The notes below the pieces were generated by a model that worked only from the letters and a program-made list of their open reading frames with translations, ran no database searches and was not told where the DNA came from. The position numbers and the translations under genes are program-made. From Ornithodoros turicata (taxonomy: Eukaryota > Arthropoda > Arachnida > Ixodida > Argasidae), in NCBI RefSeq assembly GCF_037126465.1, contig NC_088209.1:5163947-5227946 (forward strand): a stretch of DNA of 64,000 nucleotides, in the 5' to 3' direction. This document shows positions 42,844-54,375 of the stretch, piece after piece (within the stretch, counting starts at the first letter, position 1; every line of letters starts with the position of its first letter).

Positions 42844-44163
42844 TCATCTCCCGGAGCTGCAGTCTTCAGTTTTCCCGGTTAGGGCTGCGCCACACAGGTC
42901 GTCTTGCCGGTGACGGTGAACATGCTCTTCCCGGCAACCAGCTGCGGTGGGGGACGCTCGGGGACAGGTCGCGTCGTGAGCCAGCAGAAGCATTCTGCTG
43001 CCGTAGATAGTCTTCAATTGCGGCGGGGCGAATACCGCGCTGAGGGTGGGGGGAGTCGGGTGAAAATCCGGGATAGCCAAGGTACATCGGTGATAGACGT
43101 GGTTGGCCTCTCCGCAGTGGTAGCAAAGCGGCCTGAAGCGGGAGTCCGCCAAACGTCCGTTTTGCGAAATAGCTGAGTGTGTGGCGGGACGCTCGGAGTA
43201 GGTTGGACAGGCCGAGGAGGCGTGCAACGGTTTCCGTAGTACGGCGGACGAGTAGGTGGCACCTGTGTCAGAGCGGCGGAATAGGTTGGTCTCGATACTT
43301 CGGCGTCGGGGTTGACGGTTGACGACGTCTGGATTGCCTGCTGAACCTCGTCCTTGATGATCGCACCGATCGAAGACAAAGGGTCTTGGGCCTTCTCAGG
43401 ACAGAGGAGAGCTCGTACTTCTTCGCGTACCACCTCTAGAATCAGCTGTCTGAGCGATCCGACGTCAAGTCCAGCGGTCGTGAAGAAAGCTTCGTAGCCC
43501 TGGTGTCGTTGGTCGACGGTAGCGCGAGAGAGCAGGGCCCTCTCAATGCTGACGGCTTCGTCCAGAAAAGCGTCGGTCGTGGCGGGTGGATTTCGGGACA
43601 GGGCGCGAAAGATATCTTCTTTTACGCCCGTCATGAGTCGTTGAATCTTCTTCTCCTCGGATGCTTTGGGGTCAGCTCGCCGGAAGAGCCGCAGCACATC
43701 TTCGACGAAGCCAGTAACGCTTTCGTTTGGCAGCTGAATCCGTCTCTGGAGCAGATGTTCAGGGCGTTCAGCTCGTTGCTGAAAAGCGAACGCCTCACAG
43801 GGTTTGCTTTTGAAGACGTCCCAGGACGCGAGAGAAGTCTCCCGGTTCTCGAACGATGTCTTCGCGGTGCCTTCCAGGGAGTGTAGACGTTGACGAGCTT
43901 CTGGTCGTCATTCCAGTTGTTGAACCTGGCAATCCGCTCGACCGATCGAAGTGGTCGACCCAATCGTCCACGTCGTCGTAATACTCCCCGCTGAATGTCT
44001 TCGGCGACCGGGCTATGGGCGTGGCAACAGGTTGCGCCACTTGGGTGCTGGTCTCCGCAGTCATCTTCTTCTTGCGCTTATGGGGTTCTAATGGACCGAA
44101 TTCTGCATGCGGGCCAAGCTGTCTTCTGCTTCGTCGCAGCTGGTCTTCCAGGTCGCTGAACAA
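42844..44163 (-). pseudogene. gypsy gag with CCHC zinc knuckle, frameshifted
   Basis: The frame starts MFSDLEDQLRRSRRQLG at 44163. It shifts near 43990 and again near 43690, continuing as LRLFRRADPKASEEKKIQRL with typical Gag capsid features. It ends with a Pro-rich tail and the knuckle CYHCGEANHVYHRC (43125-43084, C-x2-C-x4-H-x4-C), which would bind the element's RNA. The leader between the LTR (44190) and this start is only about 26 bp and holds the primer-binding region (TTTCTGGTGGAGGTGC). Confidence 0.8.
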
Positions 44164-44189
44164 ACGATGCCCCGCACCTCCACCAGAAA

Positions 44190-44566
44190 CGTCACGAAGC
44201 GAAATGGGCCGGCAAGTCGTCGAATAAACAGCAAACGGTTTATTAAACTACTTTGTAGCAAAAACACAAGCGTGATAGCTCTCTGAACACAACTGAGTCC
44301 AAAGAATGAATGCTCCAGCCTGGAGCGCACAAGCATTTAAGCTTCGCGGCGAAAACTCTAGAAACAATAGCACGTACGTTTGCCAGAGAGCAGGCGATGT
44401 TGTTGTTGTTGTTGTTGCTCCTTCTTCTTCTTCTTCTTCTCCCCAAGAAGATGGCTCCTCAAGCGGGATGTGTCTGGAATCTTCTTGCTTCTTCTTCAGC
44501 GCGCGCCGGGATGAGATGTACAGTTTCGTGCTTGCCCTGGAAGTTTCTCGAAGATGATTCGTAGCA
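44190..44566 (-). repeat. 5' LTR of the 36-44 kb gypsy element
   Basis: It is 377 bp and homologous to 36106-36408. It carries a (TTG)n plus (CTT)n microsatellite (about 44398-44443, plus sense) that accounts for most of its extra length. The difference between LTRs indicates that the insertion is old. Confidence 0.9.
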
Positions 44567-44570
44567 ATAT

Positions 44571-45468
44571 ACATGCAGGAAAATAATAGCGAAACAATCT
44601 ATTAAAACGAGAAACATTACTAATTTAATAAGTTACAATGAACTATCAATGAATCTATCATTTGAACTATCATAAAATCATCCTCGCGACCTAATCTACT
44701 CGAACACTATACAATTTTCATTCTACCAGACACTATACACGTTACTTTGACGGAGGTATCCAACACACAGAAAACGGACACAGTACGAAGAGAAAAACCA
44801 ATCTCTTTCGCTACTTGAGCCCGGTTGGGTTCACTCCCTCTCCCTCCCTATACAGCCCAAAAGCGAAGAAACCGCACATCCTTTGTCACTCCAAGGGGTG
44901 AGGGAACGCAATCTCTTTCACATTCTGTCCCCAAACGGGGATTTTCTCATGACCAGCCAAGTTTATCCAATGGCGATATATTTTATTCAACAATTATCGC
45001 AAATAGATGCTAGCAGTAATCAATTCCGAAGAGCAACCAGTAGCCAGCAAAATCTAAGAACATGCATTAATATCAGTGCAAACCGGTCTTAGACAATCGT
45101 TTTGAAGCAAGATGAGAAATATTATGCTAACATCAGCAAAACAGTACTCAAGCAAAACGAGAAACAGTACAAATTTAATAAATGTCAAACCGACTAGCGT
45201 AAATATAAGAAAATAATTTGTTCAACAATATCAGAGCGAACCGGTTTCTCCAAGCGGCACATTCTCCAAGTCGTAAACAACAGAGGAAAATAATGTGTCA
45301 TTTGAAGCACCATAAAATCATCCTCGCAATCTAGATAGGCGAACACTGTAGAATTTTCATTCTAGCAGAGGCTATAAACCTTACTTTGTTAGAGATATCC
45401 ACACTAACACACACACGCACACACACAGAAAATACATATGATACAATAACGAACTGTGGCGGTATCTC
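44571..45468. other. AT-rich stretch without supported gene
   Basis: It is A/T-rich and non-coding. Two segments are related to one another (near 44690-44745 and 45310-45385: AAATCATCCTCGC, GAACACT, ATTTTCATTCTA, GGTATCC/AGATATCC), suggesting an internal duplication of about 0.6 kb. A (CA)n-like run lies at 45402-45425. Confidence 0.45.
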
Positions 45469-45756
45469 CATAGATTGAGAAGTTACCCGTCAAAAAGAAC
45501 TCGTTACAAGTTAAGTTACCGTGTGCAAAATGTAAGTACGTTAATAACGAAGTTCTTCAGCCTGAAATGTAACTCGCAGTTACTGAGTTACTTAAAAAAG
45601 TAACGACGAAGTGACTTCCAAGTTACTTCGGACACAAAATAGCATTACGCAGGTGCAGCGCAGGTTGCCTGAGGAGGAGTGCAACCCGCTTAGGTCGTTT
45701 TCGTTGATGTCCAGCAATAGACCCCTCCCTGTTTGTAAACAAATGAGGTCATAAGA
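45469..45756 (+). mobile_element. hAT-type MITE, copy 3 (truncated)
   Basis: It begins CATAGATTGAGAAGTTACCC as in copies 1 and 2 and follows them through CTGAAATGTAACTCGCAGTT and CCTCCCTGTTTGTAAAC. It then stops near 45756, where sequence leading to the BEL/Pao primer site begins. The other terminus is absent. Confidence 0.75.
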
Positions 45757-45891
45757 AATTGCGAAGAGGATGAGGATCACCTGACCCCACCTGCGCCCAT
45801 CTTCGTGAATCATCAAAGCTCAAGCTCGTGGACATTTCTCGTTCGTGTTGGATTAAACACTAGTTCTGAATTGGAGTCATCCTTTCCTACA
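45757..45891 (+). repeat. probable partial 5' LTR of a BEL/Pao element
   Basis: It is placed by the primer-binding site directly after it (TTGGTGCAGAAACTCGGG at 45894-45911), which resembles the BEL/Pao consensus. The LTR's own left end is not seen and the 3' LTR is absent, so its length is a guess. Confidence 0.4.
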
Positions 45892-46955
45892 TTTTGGTGC
45901 AGAAACTCGGGAGGCATACACACCTCTTCTCTTCTGAACGAAATGATTCTCCAATCATGGAGCGTTTAAAACGACAACGGGCCCCTCTCCGCGCTAGGAT
46001 CACAAGACTAACCGACGAGATCAAGGACATCCTGAATTCAACGAGCCCTTCTCGACAAGATCTAGAGCTCAAGCTTTCTCTCCTCACCAACCAGCAAGGC
46101 AGCTATATATGCAGGTATGGATAATCAGATTTCAGCCACTGTGGACGATGAGGAAATCGATACCGAAACGGGGGAAGGATGTGACCAGTACCTCGAGCTT
46201 ATTGCCAATTCTACCCTCAGGGCGAACCGCCATCTTTCGAACACCAGTCTTGAAACGATTGACAAAGCTCGTCAACCCCTGATCCAAAGCAACACGGCAC
46301 TGCAATTGCCCACTAACGTGCCACGATTACCCAAGCTCCAAACTGAGCTCTGTACTGGGGAATTGTCATCTTGGCAGTCCTTTTGGGACCAATTCAGCTC
46401 TGGCGTCTATCAAAATCCTACCTTATCAGTTATCACAAGCAATTAAAGGTCTTGATCTTACTGTGGAAAATTATCTTACGCCATCCAAATTCTTCATCAG
46501 CAGTTTGGAAATCCGGATCGTCTGATATCGGAGCACATGACTCATCTCCTTGAGCTTCCAGTGGTGCGATCTTCCGACGACGTGGCAAACTTCGCCTGTT
46601 AGACGACACAGTTACAGTACGGATGCGAAACTTGAAAAGCCTTCGAGCACCGGAGAGTTCCTATAGCATTGTACTCGTCACGCCGTTGCTACGCCAACTT
46701 CATCCGTATTTGGAACTTCAATATTACCGCCGACAAAAAGGTGCCAATGAAGATAACCCACAAGCGACATCTTCCTCGAAATCGCATCAGGCCAACGAGG
46801 ACAACCAACAAGCGGCATCTTCCTCGGAATTGCATCACGACAGCTCTACTCTAGTTGAGTCTGCCACAATTCTGTCCTTACTCGCCTTTCTTCGACGAGA
46901 AGTCGAAAACAGAGAACGTTCGGCGCTCGATCTGCCTCCTGGACATTCTCATTGA
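45892..46955 (+). pseudogene. BEL/Pao-type gag relic
   Basis: A first frame reads MERLKRQRAPLRARITRLTD (about 45958) and ends near 46124. The next reads LPTNVPRLPKLQTELCTGEL and then SWQSFWDQFSSGVYQNPTLS, the L-P-K-L...F-x-G-x-x-x-W-x-x-F-W-x-x-F motif of BEL/Pao Gag. Later pieces (KGLDLTVENYL and LSLLAFLRREVENRE near 46885) complete the usual order. At least three frameshifts are present, and protease and RT are missing. Similarity stops at about 46955. Confidence 0.75.
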
Positions 46956-47091
46956 AACGCCTCAGCCGCCAGGATACATGCAGAATTGAGTAGTGGTATT
47001 GGAATCACAAAGTGAATGTTATACCATATCAAACGTGAATCATATATTATCGATGAGACTAGCTGCGACACCGCCAACCCTTTGCTTTCCA

Positions 47092-48207
47092 CGGTCCGTG
47101 TCTACTTTAGGTCCGCCACTCGATTTCAACCTTGAAATCTACATACCTGGATGTAATTATGCAAGATGCATCGTAATCTGTTATTAATAGAGAGTTTTAG
47201 CAGACCGTTGATAACGTGGCTTGAGTCGAACCGTATCAACCGGAACCAATCAGTGGATAAGATTCTGAGTCACGCACCACTGCGATTGGTTCCGATAGGC
47301 ACGATAACCTTATCAACGGTATACTAAAACTCACTAATATGCGCGGCGCTCGGTTCCACAAATTCCTCGCGAGACCTGTGATTCACGGAAAATCTCGGCA
47401 GTCGGCAGTGGCGGCCATGCCATCTCCACGCGCCCATTTTTTAATTACGACTGCCTACGCGCACCTCACCCTCTTTCCGGCATTCTTTTCGCCTGTTCTC
47501 TCTCGCCCGTCGTTAGGAACGCGTACCACTTCCGCTAGCAGACAGCAGCCGCATGTGCTATGGAAGTGCATTTGAGGCTTGTATTTGATTCAGAGTGGCC
47601 GCAGATAGAGGTTTTGCATTTTTCTGAAGCGTCTGCCACGAAAACGCGCCTTCTCTTATAGATATCTCAGTTTTCATTGACGTCGTGAAGAAATAATGAC
47701 GGGGCTACTATACTTGACAGCAAACACACCAGTGCAAGGACGCTGAACGCCTCACGGGGACAATAAAGACTCAGATATCTATAAGAGAAGGTGTGTTTGT
47801 GTTTTGGTGGTAGACGCTTAAAAAAAACGTCCATCTGCGGCCACTCTGAATCAAATACAAGCATCAAATGCACTTCCGTAGCACGCTTCCGCTGCTGTCT
47901 GCTAGCGGAAGTGGTATGCGTTCCTAGCGACGGATGAGAGAGAACAGGCGAAGAGAATGCTGGGAAGAGGATGAGGTGCGCGTAGGCACTCGTAGGTAAA
48001 CAATGGGCGCATGGAGATTGCATGGCCGCCGCTGCCGAAACTTTCCGTGAATCACAGGTCTCTAGAGGGATTTGTGGAACCGAGCACCACATATTAATTA
48101 AAGATTATGATGCACATTACATATATGATTATGATGCATAATTACATCCAGGTATATAGATTTCAAGGTTGAAATCGAGTGGCGGACCTAAACTATACAT
48201 GGACCAA
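47092..48207. repeat. 1.1-kb inverted repeat, arms of about 0.43-0.58 kb
   Basis: The left arm (47092 to about 47670) and right arm (about 47768-48207) are reverse complements with moderate divergence. Paired landmarks are TTTAGGTCCGCCACTCGATT, GATTTCAACCTTGAAATCTA, GCTCGGTTCCACAAAT, GAATCACAGGTC/GACCTGTGATTC, GGAAGTGGTA/TACCACTTCC and CTTCTCTTATAGATATCT. The spacer is about 100 bp. The left arm has one extra segment, the MITE at 47189-47334. Frames of 78-141 codons here are mirror images of each other and not proteins. Confidence 0.85.
47189..47334. mobile_element. 146-bp MITE in the left arm of the inverted repeat
   Basis: Ends GAGTTTTAG and CTAAAACTC begin long imperfect inverted arms (for example ACCGTTGATAA with TTATCAACGGT and CGGAACCAATC with GATTGGTTCCG). 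TAAT borders both sides. The matching place in the right arm reads TTTAATTAATATG with no insertion. A TAA/TTA-like target duplication fits Harbinger-type MITEs but could be assigned otherwise. Confidence 0.8.
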
Positions 48208-50905
48208 ATCAAGGTATACACGACACATTACAGACGTACACGAAGACATTACCCACGGGAGAGAAAAAACAAAATCTCCGTGTACACCTGCACATTCGAC
48301 GAGCAGACGAGTTCGATGGAACGGGTTCCCTGTACGCTCTATAAAGAAAAAGTCCATCTGCTCGATGTTAGGGAGCATTTCTATGGCATTAAAAAAATTA
48401 GCACTTTCATGGGACAAAGTGACAACTTTTATTGCGCTAAATGCATAAGCGGTTATGGGACGAGAGAGGCATTGGAGCAGCCAAAAGTGGGGGAGAGCGT
48501 CTCCTTCAACAAGATACAGTACTTGCATCCCTATCCCTATTTCGCGGTATTACATACGGAGAGTGTTGTGGAAAAGATTGCACTCGTTAAGGACGCCGCG
48601 AGTGTGCACAGGACGGGCTCGTTCCGCATCGTTGTAGTGAGAAGTTGCGACGGATAAATAGTAGGCCTAGATGGCTATTTGTGACCCTATGTGGCAGAAA
48701 AACGCTTGCTCGTGCTTAAAGGATTTTGCGATCAAATCAATAGGTTGAACCACTGTCCCTCGCCGTTGGTCATGAGTATGGAAGACCACTTTCAACAGGA
48801 GAGCGCAACGCACTGCAAATTTAGTGGAATCGAATTTAACTGACATACAGGAAAAGTGTCGCATCACGACCACATTAGCTTTGTAGAGCCCGGTTGTTCA
48901 AATTTTGTCACGACGTTGTGTGATAAGTGTAGCCGTACGTGTCGTAACACCAAATAACTCGTCGTGTGCGTGCACAACCTGCAATATGCCACATGCACGT
49001 TCTAAATCTGGGTGAAGCATGCATCTTAGCTTCGAGTACTGAAAAGATCAGAGGGTTCAACATTGGCGATCTCAATTTCCATGATACCACGCAGTGTTTC
49101 ACCCTCTCCTTGTCGAACCTGGTGGGAACCCTCCCCGGCGAGAGCGCGTCTCATTGTACCTGTCAAATGTTTGGTGACTGTTTCCATGCCTCGTCAGGAA
49201 GAGCATTTATTCGTACACCTTCGTCGATAGTTTCAAAGCGTACAATTTGCCTGCACTACCGCCAAATGAACTTTCAAAAGTGACATAAACGACCAAGAGA
49301 TCACGGACAAAGACTCTCGGTAAGCCCTCGACATTTTCGAATTGTTTGAATGTAAGAACCTTGGCGGTTACACGCGTATCTACGTCACCCTCGACGCCTG
49401 TCAGCTCTGCAACGTCGAACTGTATTTCAGGAAGATTGCGCTAGAGACGCGTTAGATGGATATCCTATGCATCGTGTCCTTCACCAGTTACGTGTGGGGC
49501 AGCGCTCTCTAGCTCACCAAAGCCAAACTCGAGCTCATGAGCGATCGCGAGATGTACGAAACGATCGAGAAGGGACTCAGAGGGGGCATTTGTAAGAACT
49601 TCTACTGATAGGATCGGGCTAATCGTGAGGGGTGCGACGATTACGAATCCCAGAAAGAAAATACTTTTGTCCAGTATCTTGACATTAACAGTTTGTACTT
49701 GTACGCAATGACTTTCCATCCCCCGACAAGTGGTTTTGAGTGGGTCGATCCTTCGAGGTGGAGCGAGATCGATTTTCTCAACATTACTCACGATTCGGAA
49801 ATGGGTTACATGTACGTGGGAGACTTGTCCTATCTCGAGAAAGCGCATGCACTCACCAGGGATTTTTCCCCGAACGAACTCTCCCCCACCAGCGACACTT
49901 GAAACACGCATTGGCGCTGAATGTACCTCCCTCAAAGAAACTTTTGCTGATGTGCTACGACAAAGAACGCTACGTCGTTCATTATGCATTGCTCGCTCTG
50001 TAAACGTGTTAAAAAAAGTGTCAAAACGTGTTCACAGCATCCACTCGTTCTACCAAGACAGTTTTTTGCGAAACTTCATGCAGAGAAATGGCACGTTGAG
50101 GAATGCCGCGACCACAAAATTCCAGCGTCTTCTGTACAAAACTATGTTGAACAGTATGTTCGGTAGGACAATACAAAATGTGAGACAGATGAAAGGGTAC
50201 CATATAGCCTACGACAAAGAAAGTGCACTCCGAAAAAGCTAGCTTCATCGACAGTCACCATTTTCTCATTCTTAGCGACAAGCGCATCTTGTACGAAATG
50301 AAACAGCGTCGCATCAAATGCACGCACCCGCTTTACGTGGGCTTTGCAATACTAGAGATATCTAAAGAACGAATGTACAGCTTCATCTAAAAGTCACCCT
50401 TTTCTCGCTTGACGTGTCCAGTGTAATTGATCTATAGCGATATAGACAGCATAAGTTTTCTCTCACACGTGAAAGCCTGGAAGAGCAGCTGACAAAAATT
50501 GAGGACGACTTAGATCTGTCCTCCTATCCAGAGGACTACCCACTTTTCAACGACGAGTACGTGAACCAGGTGGGGTACTTTAAAGATGAGACGGGAGGTG
50601 GTTGTTATTCAGGAAGTCGTATCCATCCAAGCCAAAATGTACAGCCTTCTTTTGGCTGGGATACACAAACAGATCGCGAGAGCGAAAGGAGTTAAGAAAG
50701 ACGTGCTGAGGAAACATTTATTGCACGAAGTGTACCGAGATTCTCTGTTCAACGAAAGGACAGTCTCTCAGAAGCAGTGCACCGTCTAGAGTATAAAGCA
50801 AACAATGTACACCATTTTGAGACTCAAGAAGAGCTTGGTCCCTTACGATGACAAGCACTATCTTGTGGACGCCGTACAAGCCTTCCCTTACGGAAGCTGC
50901 AAATG
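48197..50905 (+). pseudogene. Polinton/Maverick-type family B DNA polymerase, broken
   Basis: Order along the strand: a C2H2-like NFYCAKCISGYGTREALEQ near 48430, the exonuclease-region IRGFNIGDLNFHDTTQCFTL (49045) and SFKAYNLPALPP (49230), then GSALS...DREMYETIEKGLRGG (49490-49600). Motif A is DINSLYLYAM (49681-49710), followed by FEWVDPSRWSEID. Motif B is YKTMLNSMFG (about 50125-50163) and motif C-like is YSDIDSI (50433-50453). The C-terminal part VSIQAKMYSLLLAG runs to about 50905. This is the protein-primed class of polymerases that replicate Polintons and some related viruses. Many frameshifts and stops show that it is dead. Integrase, ATPase and capsid genes of a Polinton were not found. 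Confidence 0.75.
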
Positions 50906-51379
50906 CGGTTAAGCTTTGCTAGTGTTTTGACGTGCATAGGATTACAGTAGTACTCTCTCTTTGTGCCGCATCAGAAAATCTTGAAGAGAACCCGAGAGCG
51001 TCGTCATCGTCAGGAATCGAATGACCATGGAACAAAGAGCAAGTCCTTCATGAACGCGCATATAATCGAGAATAAAAGTTCTAGTCCACATGGGTTGCTC
51101 TCTCTCTCGGACAGGAGAAGCATGGGTCATCGTGGCAGTGTCGTAGCGGAATGAATGTATGAAAAGAATCACCATTGCGCCATCATTCTGGTGCCGTGAC
51201 CCACACAATGACAATGCTCCGGTGAAGATTCCCCGAAACTTTTCTGTTCTGGCAATTCAGAGAGGGTGCAGGCATCTATCAACCAACTCAAGAGACGTCT
51301 TTCTATGCATTCAATAAAGATGTTTTTGTGAAAAAAAAACAAAAAAAACACACAGACACATCAAAGTTATTCGGACTGT

Positions 51380-51835
51380 TTAATGCATTGCGTTTTGATC
51401 ACCAAACAGTATTTCAGTAAGTCGATGACAAAGTTCACAATGTAGTCTGGTTGCAAATGTCGCTGCATCCGCACGGCGTAGTTAATATGAGCAATGGCAC
51501 AAGCAAGAAGGTCAACAATGTCTGCAGAGACGTAGTTGAATTCGGCGTTGAACGGGCTCACAAATTTGCTCATCAGTCCGAAGGGTCTGTCCTGAACCGT
51601 GATGGAAACGTTCTTGTAATGGGCATAGATCCGATTCCCCATCTCTTGCAGCGCCCCCGGGTGAGATCTCTCCTATATTGCCGAAGCCCACCACGTCTAT
51701 CACATAGCGGAAAGTAGGGATGACGAGCTCGTTACGGGGACTCTCCTTGTTGAAACATTCATTCTCCACTTCTTCCCAAGAAGCGTGGATACGGGGACAA
51801 TTTTGTAAAGCGTGGTAGTTAAACATTTCCACGTA
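51380..51835 (-). pseudogene. unidentified ORF pair, likely one frameshifted gene
   Basis: From about 51832 a minus frame reads MEMFNYHALQNCPRIHASWE and ends in register near 51655. A second frame then reads EMGNRIYAHYKNVSITVQDR, to LLKYCLVIKTQCIKQSE at 51367. The junction SPGGLQEMGNRIYAHY suggests a single protein of about 150 residues interrupted by one frameshift. Composition is protein-like, with no low complexity, signal peptide or membrane segment. I do not recognise it. Converging on the polymerase, it may be another gene of the same element, perhaps structural, but that is a guess. Confidence 0.4.
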
Positions 51836-51844
51836 CTGGTCATG

Positions 51845-52389
51845 TAAGCACAGTGCATGCTTCCTTTATGCAGCGTTTTCAAATAAACACGTGCAAAAAA
51901 ATGAGAGAGGAACCAAAACACGAAGCAATCCGTTTCTGCTAGGACTGCGTGTGCGTAGTGGAAGGAGAGAGTGAAACCGAAACGGGGAGCGCCTGCGTGG
52001 AGATGACTGCTCGATGCCGGCTGGCCGCAGTTGCAGCAGCAGCGCATATAGATGGGTTGCACCGGCCCTAAAGAAAGAGGGAAAAAGCACTGGGAAAGCT
52101 ATGGTGTGACGTCACGTGCAAGCCATGTATAGCGACCACAGAGATGCGCTCTTGTCACTCTCACGCTGACTTCGATTCATAGTAAAGTGGTTGAAAGTGT
52201 GCGGCTGTCTCGTCTTTTGTTAATTGCGTCGCAACTTTCAGCAGCCTTATGGTTTCTCCGGCGGTATGCGGATTCTACGTCGTCTTATTATTTCATCCCA
52301 GCGTTGTAGGCTGTCTTCTCCGAAGCCATTTTCACGTGGAGCATGTATTTCCTCCGGTAGGCGAATGGGCAGGAGAAGGTAGTCACACG
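51845..52389. other. stretch without supported gene
   Basis: No gene or repeat is recognised. Short frames on both strands have no motif. Confidence 0.4.
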
Positions 52390-52960
52390 TTGATAAAAAA
52401 TATTGTGTTTGATTCTTCCTGTGTGATACCTCTTCAGTGCTATTGGATCATGCCGCGTAATAAGTATAATATTTATTACGTGTATCGTATTGTGTTTCTT
52501 CTGCTTCATATTTTTTGGCTGGGTTTTTCTCCTTCACACAGGGACACAACATGATTCCCGGCTCTATCGACTTTACTAAATATATTTTCACTTGTACTTT
52601 TGTGTATGGATAACCTTTGCATGTGTTATACTTGCATGTAAACCGTCCACGGTACACCTGTTGTAGCAGAATAAAATTGGGAGCAAAGTGGGCCCAGATG
52701 GAAAAATCACAAAAGAAGTGGGCCCAGGCTGAACAATACGCAACGATATGCTCACGTAGCCCTCCGCCTGCTGGTAAGCGCACGGACAACCCTCCGCCCA
52801 CGCGCCGCCCGCCGGGCGCCAGAAAAAATTCGCCGGTGAAGTCTGCCAGACGCGACGGTGGTGGCCCTGGTGACAATGTCGTCGTCCTGCCCCCTACGTA
52901 TACTACTCTCGCGCTTCTTGCTCGACGCATGAATAACATTAAACGGTACTGCATTTCGTG
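52390..52960 (-). repeat. repeat R, inverted copy
   Basis: Reading the minus strand from 52960, the phrases TAGTATACGTAGGGGGCAGG, GGCGAATTTTTTCTGGCGC, GGCCCACTTC and GTTTACATGCAAGTATAACA follow repeat R copy 1 in order. The homologous target reads AAATATATTTAGTAAAGTCG with no insertion. It lacks the 28777-28962 block of copy 1. Similarity ends near 52390. Confidence 0.8.
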
Positions 52961-53620
52961 ATCGAGCACCGCAATTTATTCACGGACATTTTGCCTGCTG
53001 CCTACACGCAACTAGACAAACAAAAGAAGTGGACGGAATAGTCGCGATACTAAATTACCGGCGAAGGACCTGTCACGACAGTCGACAAGTGGAGAAATGT
53101 AAGCTTTAGGCAGACCTTTGTTTATTGTGCTGATAATCTGGAGATGGATGATAGTGATGTATAGACTCCGCGGTCAAACAGTTTCACGAAAAACGTCTGA
53201 GAAACGCGTTGTCGTCCGATCTAAACACCAGCGCAAACAGTGGCGGCGTTCATAAGAGCCACGCGCATTGCAGCCATTTTGACAGCTATCGCTTCGCTTT
53301 ACGACAAAAGACATTCACTTCGCTTTATGACACTATAGCCCACCATAACGACGGGGACTAAGCTGTCGTTCCCGTGAGCGACAGCATCGTCAATGGACGA
53401 CGCGTTTGGAGCACAGGGAATACCAAATTTCCATTGCGAGGTTACGTTGCGTCACATTGCTCTCTCTCCCGAACGACACGTGCGCGCTACCGACAAAGCG
53501 CAGCATAGGGACCCAGAAGTGACGCTCGACCCTCGTTGATTTTGTTACAACAATTTATACAATTTATTTTGTTACTTGGATAAAACCAATAAAACCACTA
53601 CTACGAAGTTCAAAGAAGTC
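52961..53620. other. stretch without supported gene
   Basis: Non-coding. A short direct repetition (TTCGCTTTACGACA and TTCGCTTTATGACA, near 53287 and 53320) is the only structure I noticed. Confidence 0.4.
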
Positions 53621-53626
53621 ACAGGC

Positions 53627-54372
53627 AGGGAAGGGTAATGGTAACGGAAACAGAAACGGCATATTACCGAAATTGGAGATGGTAACGGAAACGCATACCA
53701 CTGTCCTCCATTACCGGAAACAGAAACAGAAACGAAAATTATCGTCCGGTATTGAATTCGGTAATGGCTATTCCTGTTGTGCGATGGAATTTGAGTAACT
53801 TTCCATTTTTGTTTTTGTATTTTGGTGAATCCATTCCCAGTAATCCTACATAGTACACGAGAAGGCACAATAATGGATCTCAATGGTACATCCCTCATTT
53901 ACCTCGTCCCAGTCCTCGAAACTCCGTGACATCAACACATTATTATACTCCACCGTAGAACGAGGATGAGAACCTACAATTTTTAGTTACTCACTTCGTA
54001 CTTTTTTTTTTGTCATTTAACCGTAACCATGGCAGTATTATTTACTACTGAGAGCGTCCGCCTATGAACGCGACATTGGATGAAGGTTACGCCCATCTTG
54101 AGTTGCTGGACTTCGAGTGACCAAAGATATGTCCTAACATTATTTATTTTAAGGCTCGCAAAATGTGCGCATGCCAGCGACGCAAAATTACTTGTGTAGT
54201 GTGTACACGTGACACCGAAGCAGCACTTGGACAAAACAGGTGCATATAGAGCCGGACGGGCTGTCCTCCCGCTGCTCTGTAACAGCCGTTCAATTACTGG
54301 AAACAGTAACGGAAACGAAAATACGTCCGTTATTCTCCCCTGGTTACAGGGTGAGCCTCTTGCCAACCCTGC
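53627..54372. mobile_element. possible hAT-type MITE with GGTAACGGAAACG words
   Basis: The left side begins CAGGGAAGGGTAATGGTAACG and carries repeated GTAACGGAAAC, GGAAACAGAAAC words. The right side has ACAGTAACGGAAACGAAAAT (54304) and ends TTGCCAACCCTG near 54372, whose complement CAGGGTTGGCAA resembles the left start. Flanking 8-mers do not match, so the limits are uncertain. There is no coding content. Confidence 0.4.
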
Positions 54373-54375
54373 AGT

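Larger units (their letters stand above)
36106..44566 (-). mobile_element. gypsy-type LTR retrotransposon with both LTRs, decayed
   Basis: It reads on the minus strand: 5' LTR (44566-44190), gag, protease, RT, RNase H, integrase, polypurine tract, 3' LTR (36408-36106). The flanking ATAT at 36102-36105 and 44567-44570 is a 4-bp target duplication. LTR ends are TG...CA on the minus strand, and a GGAGGGGACAA polypurine tract directly precedes the 3' LTR. A 2.76-kb DNA element (37780-40539) sits between RNase H and integrase. Without it the element is 5.7 kb, normal for gypsy. Coding parts carry stops and frameshifts. Confidence 0.93.

Noticed and set aside
47339..48092. two apparent proteins of 78 and 141 codons with similar sequence
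   Set aside because: They are mirror-image frames from the two arms of the inverted repeat.
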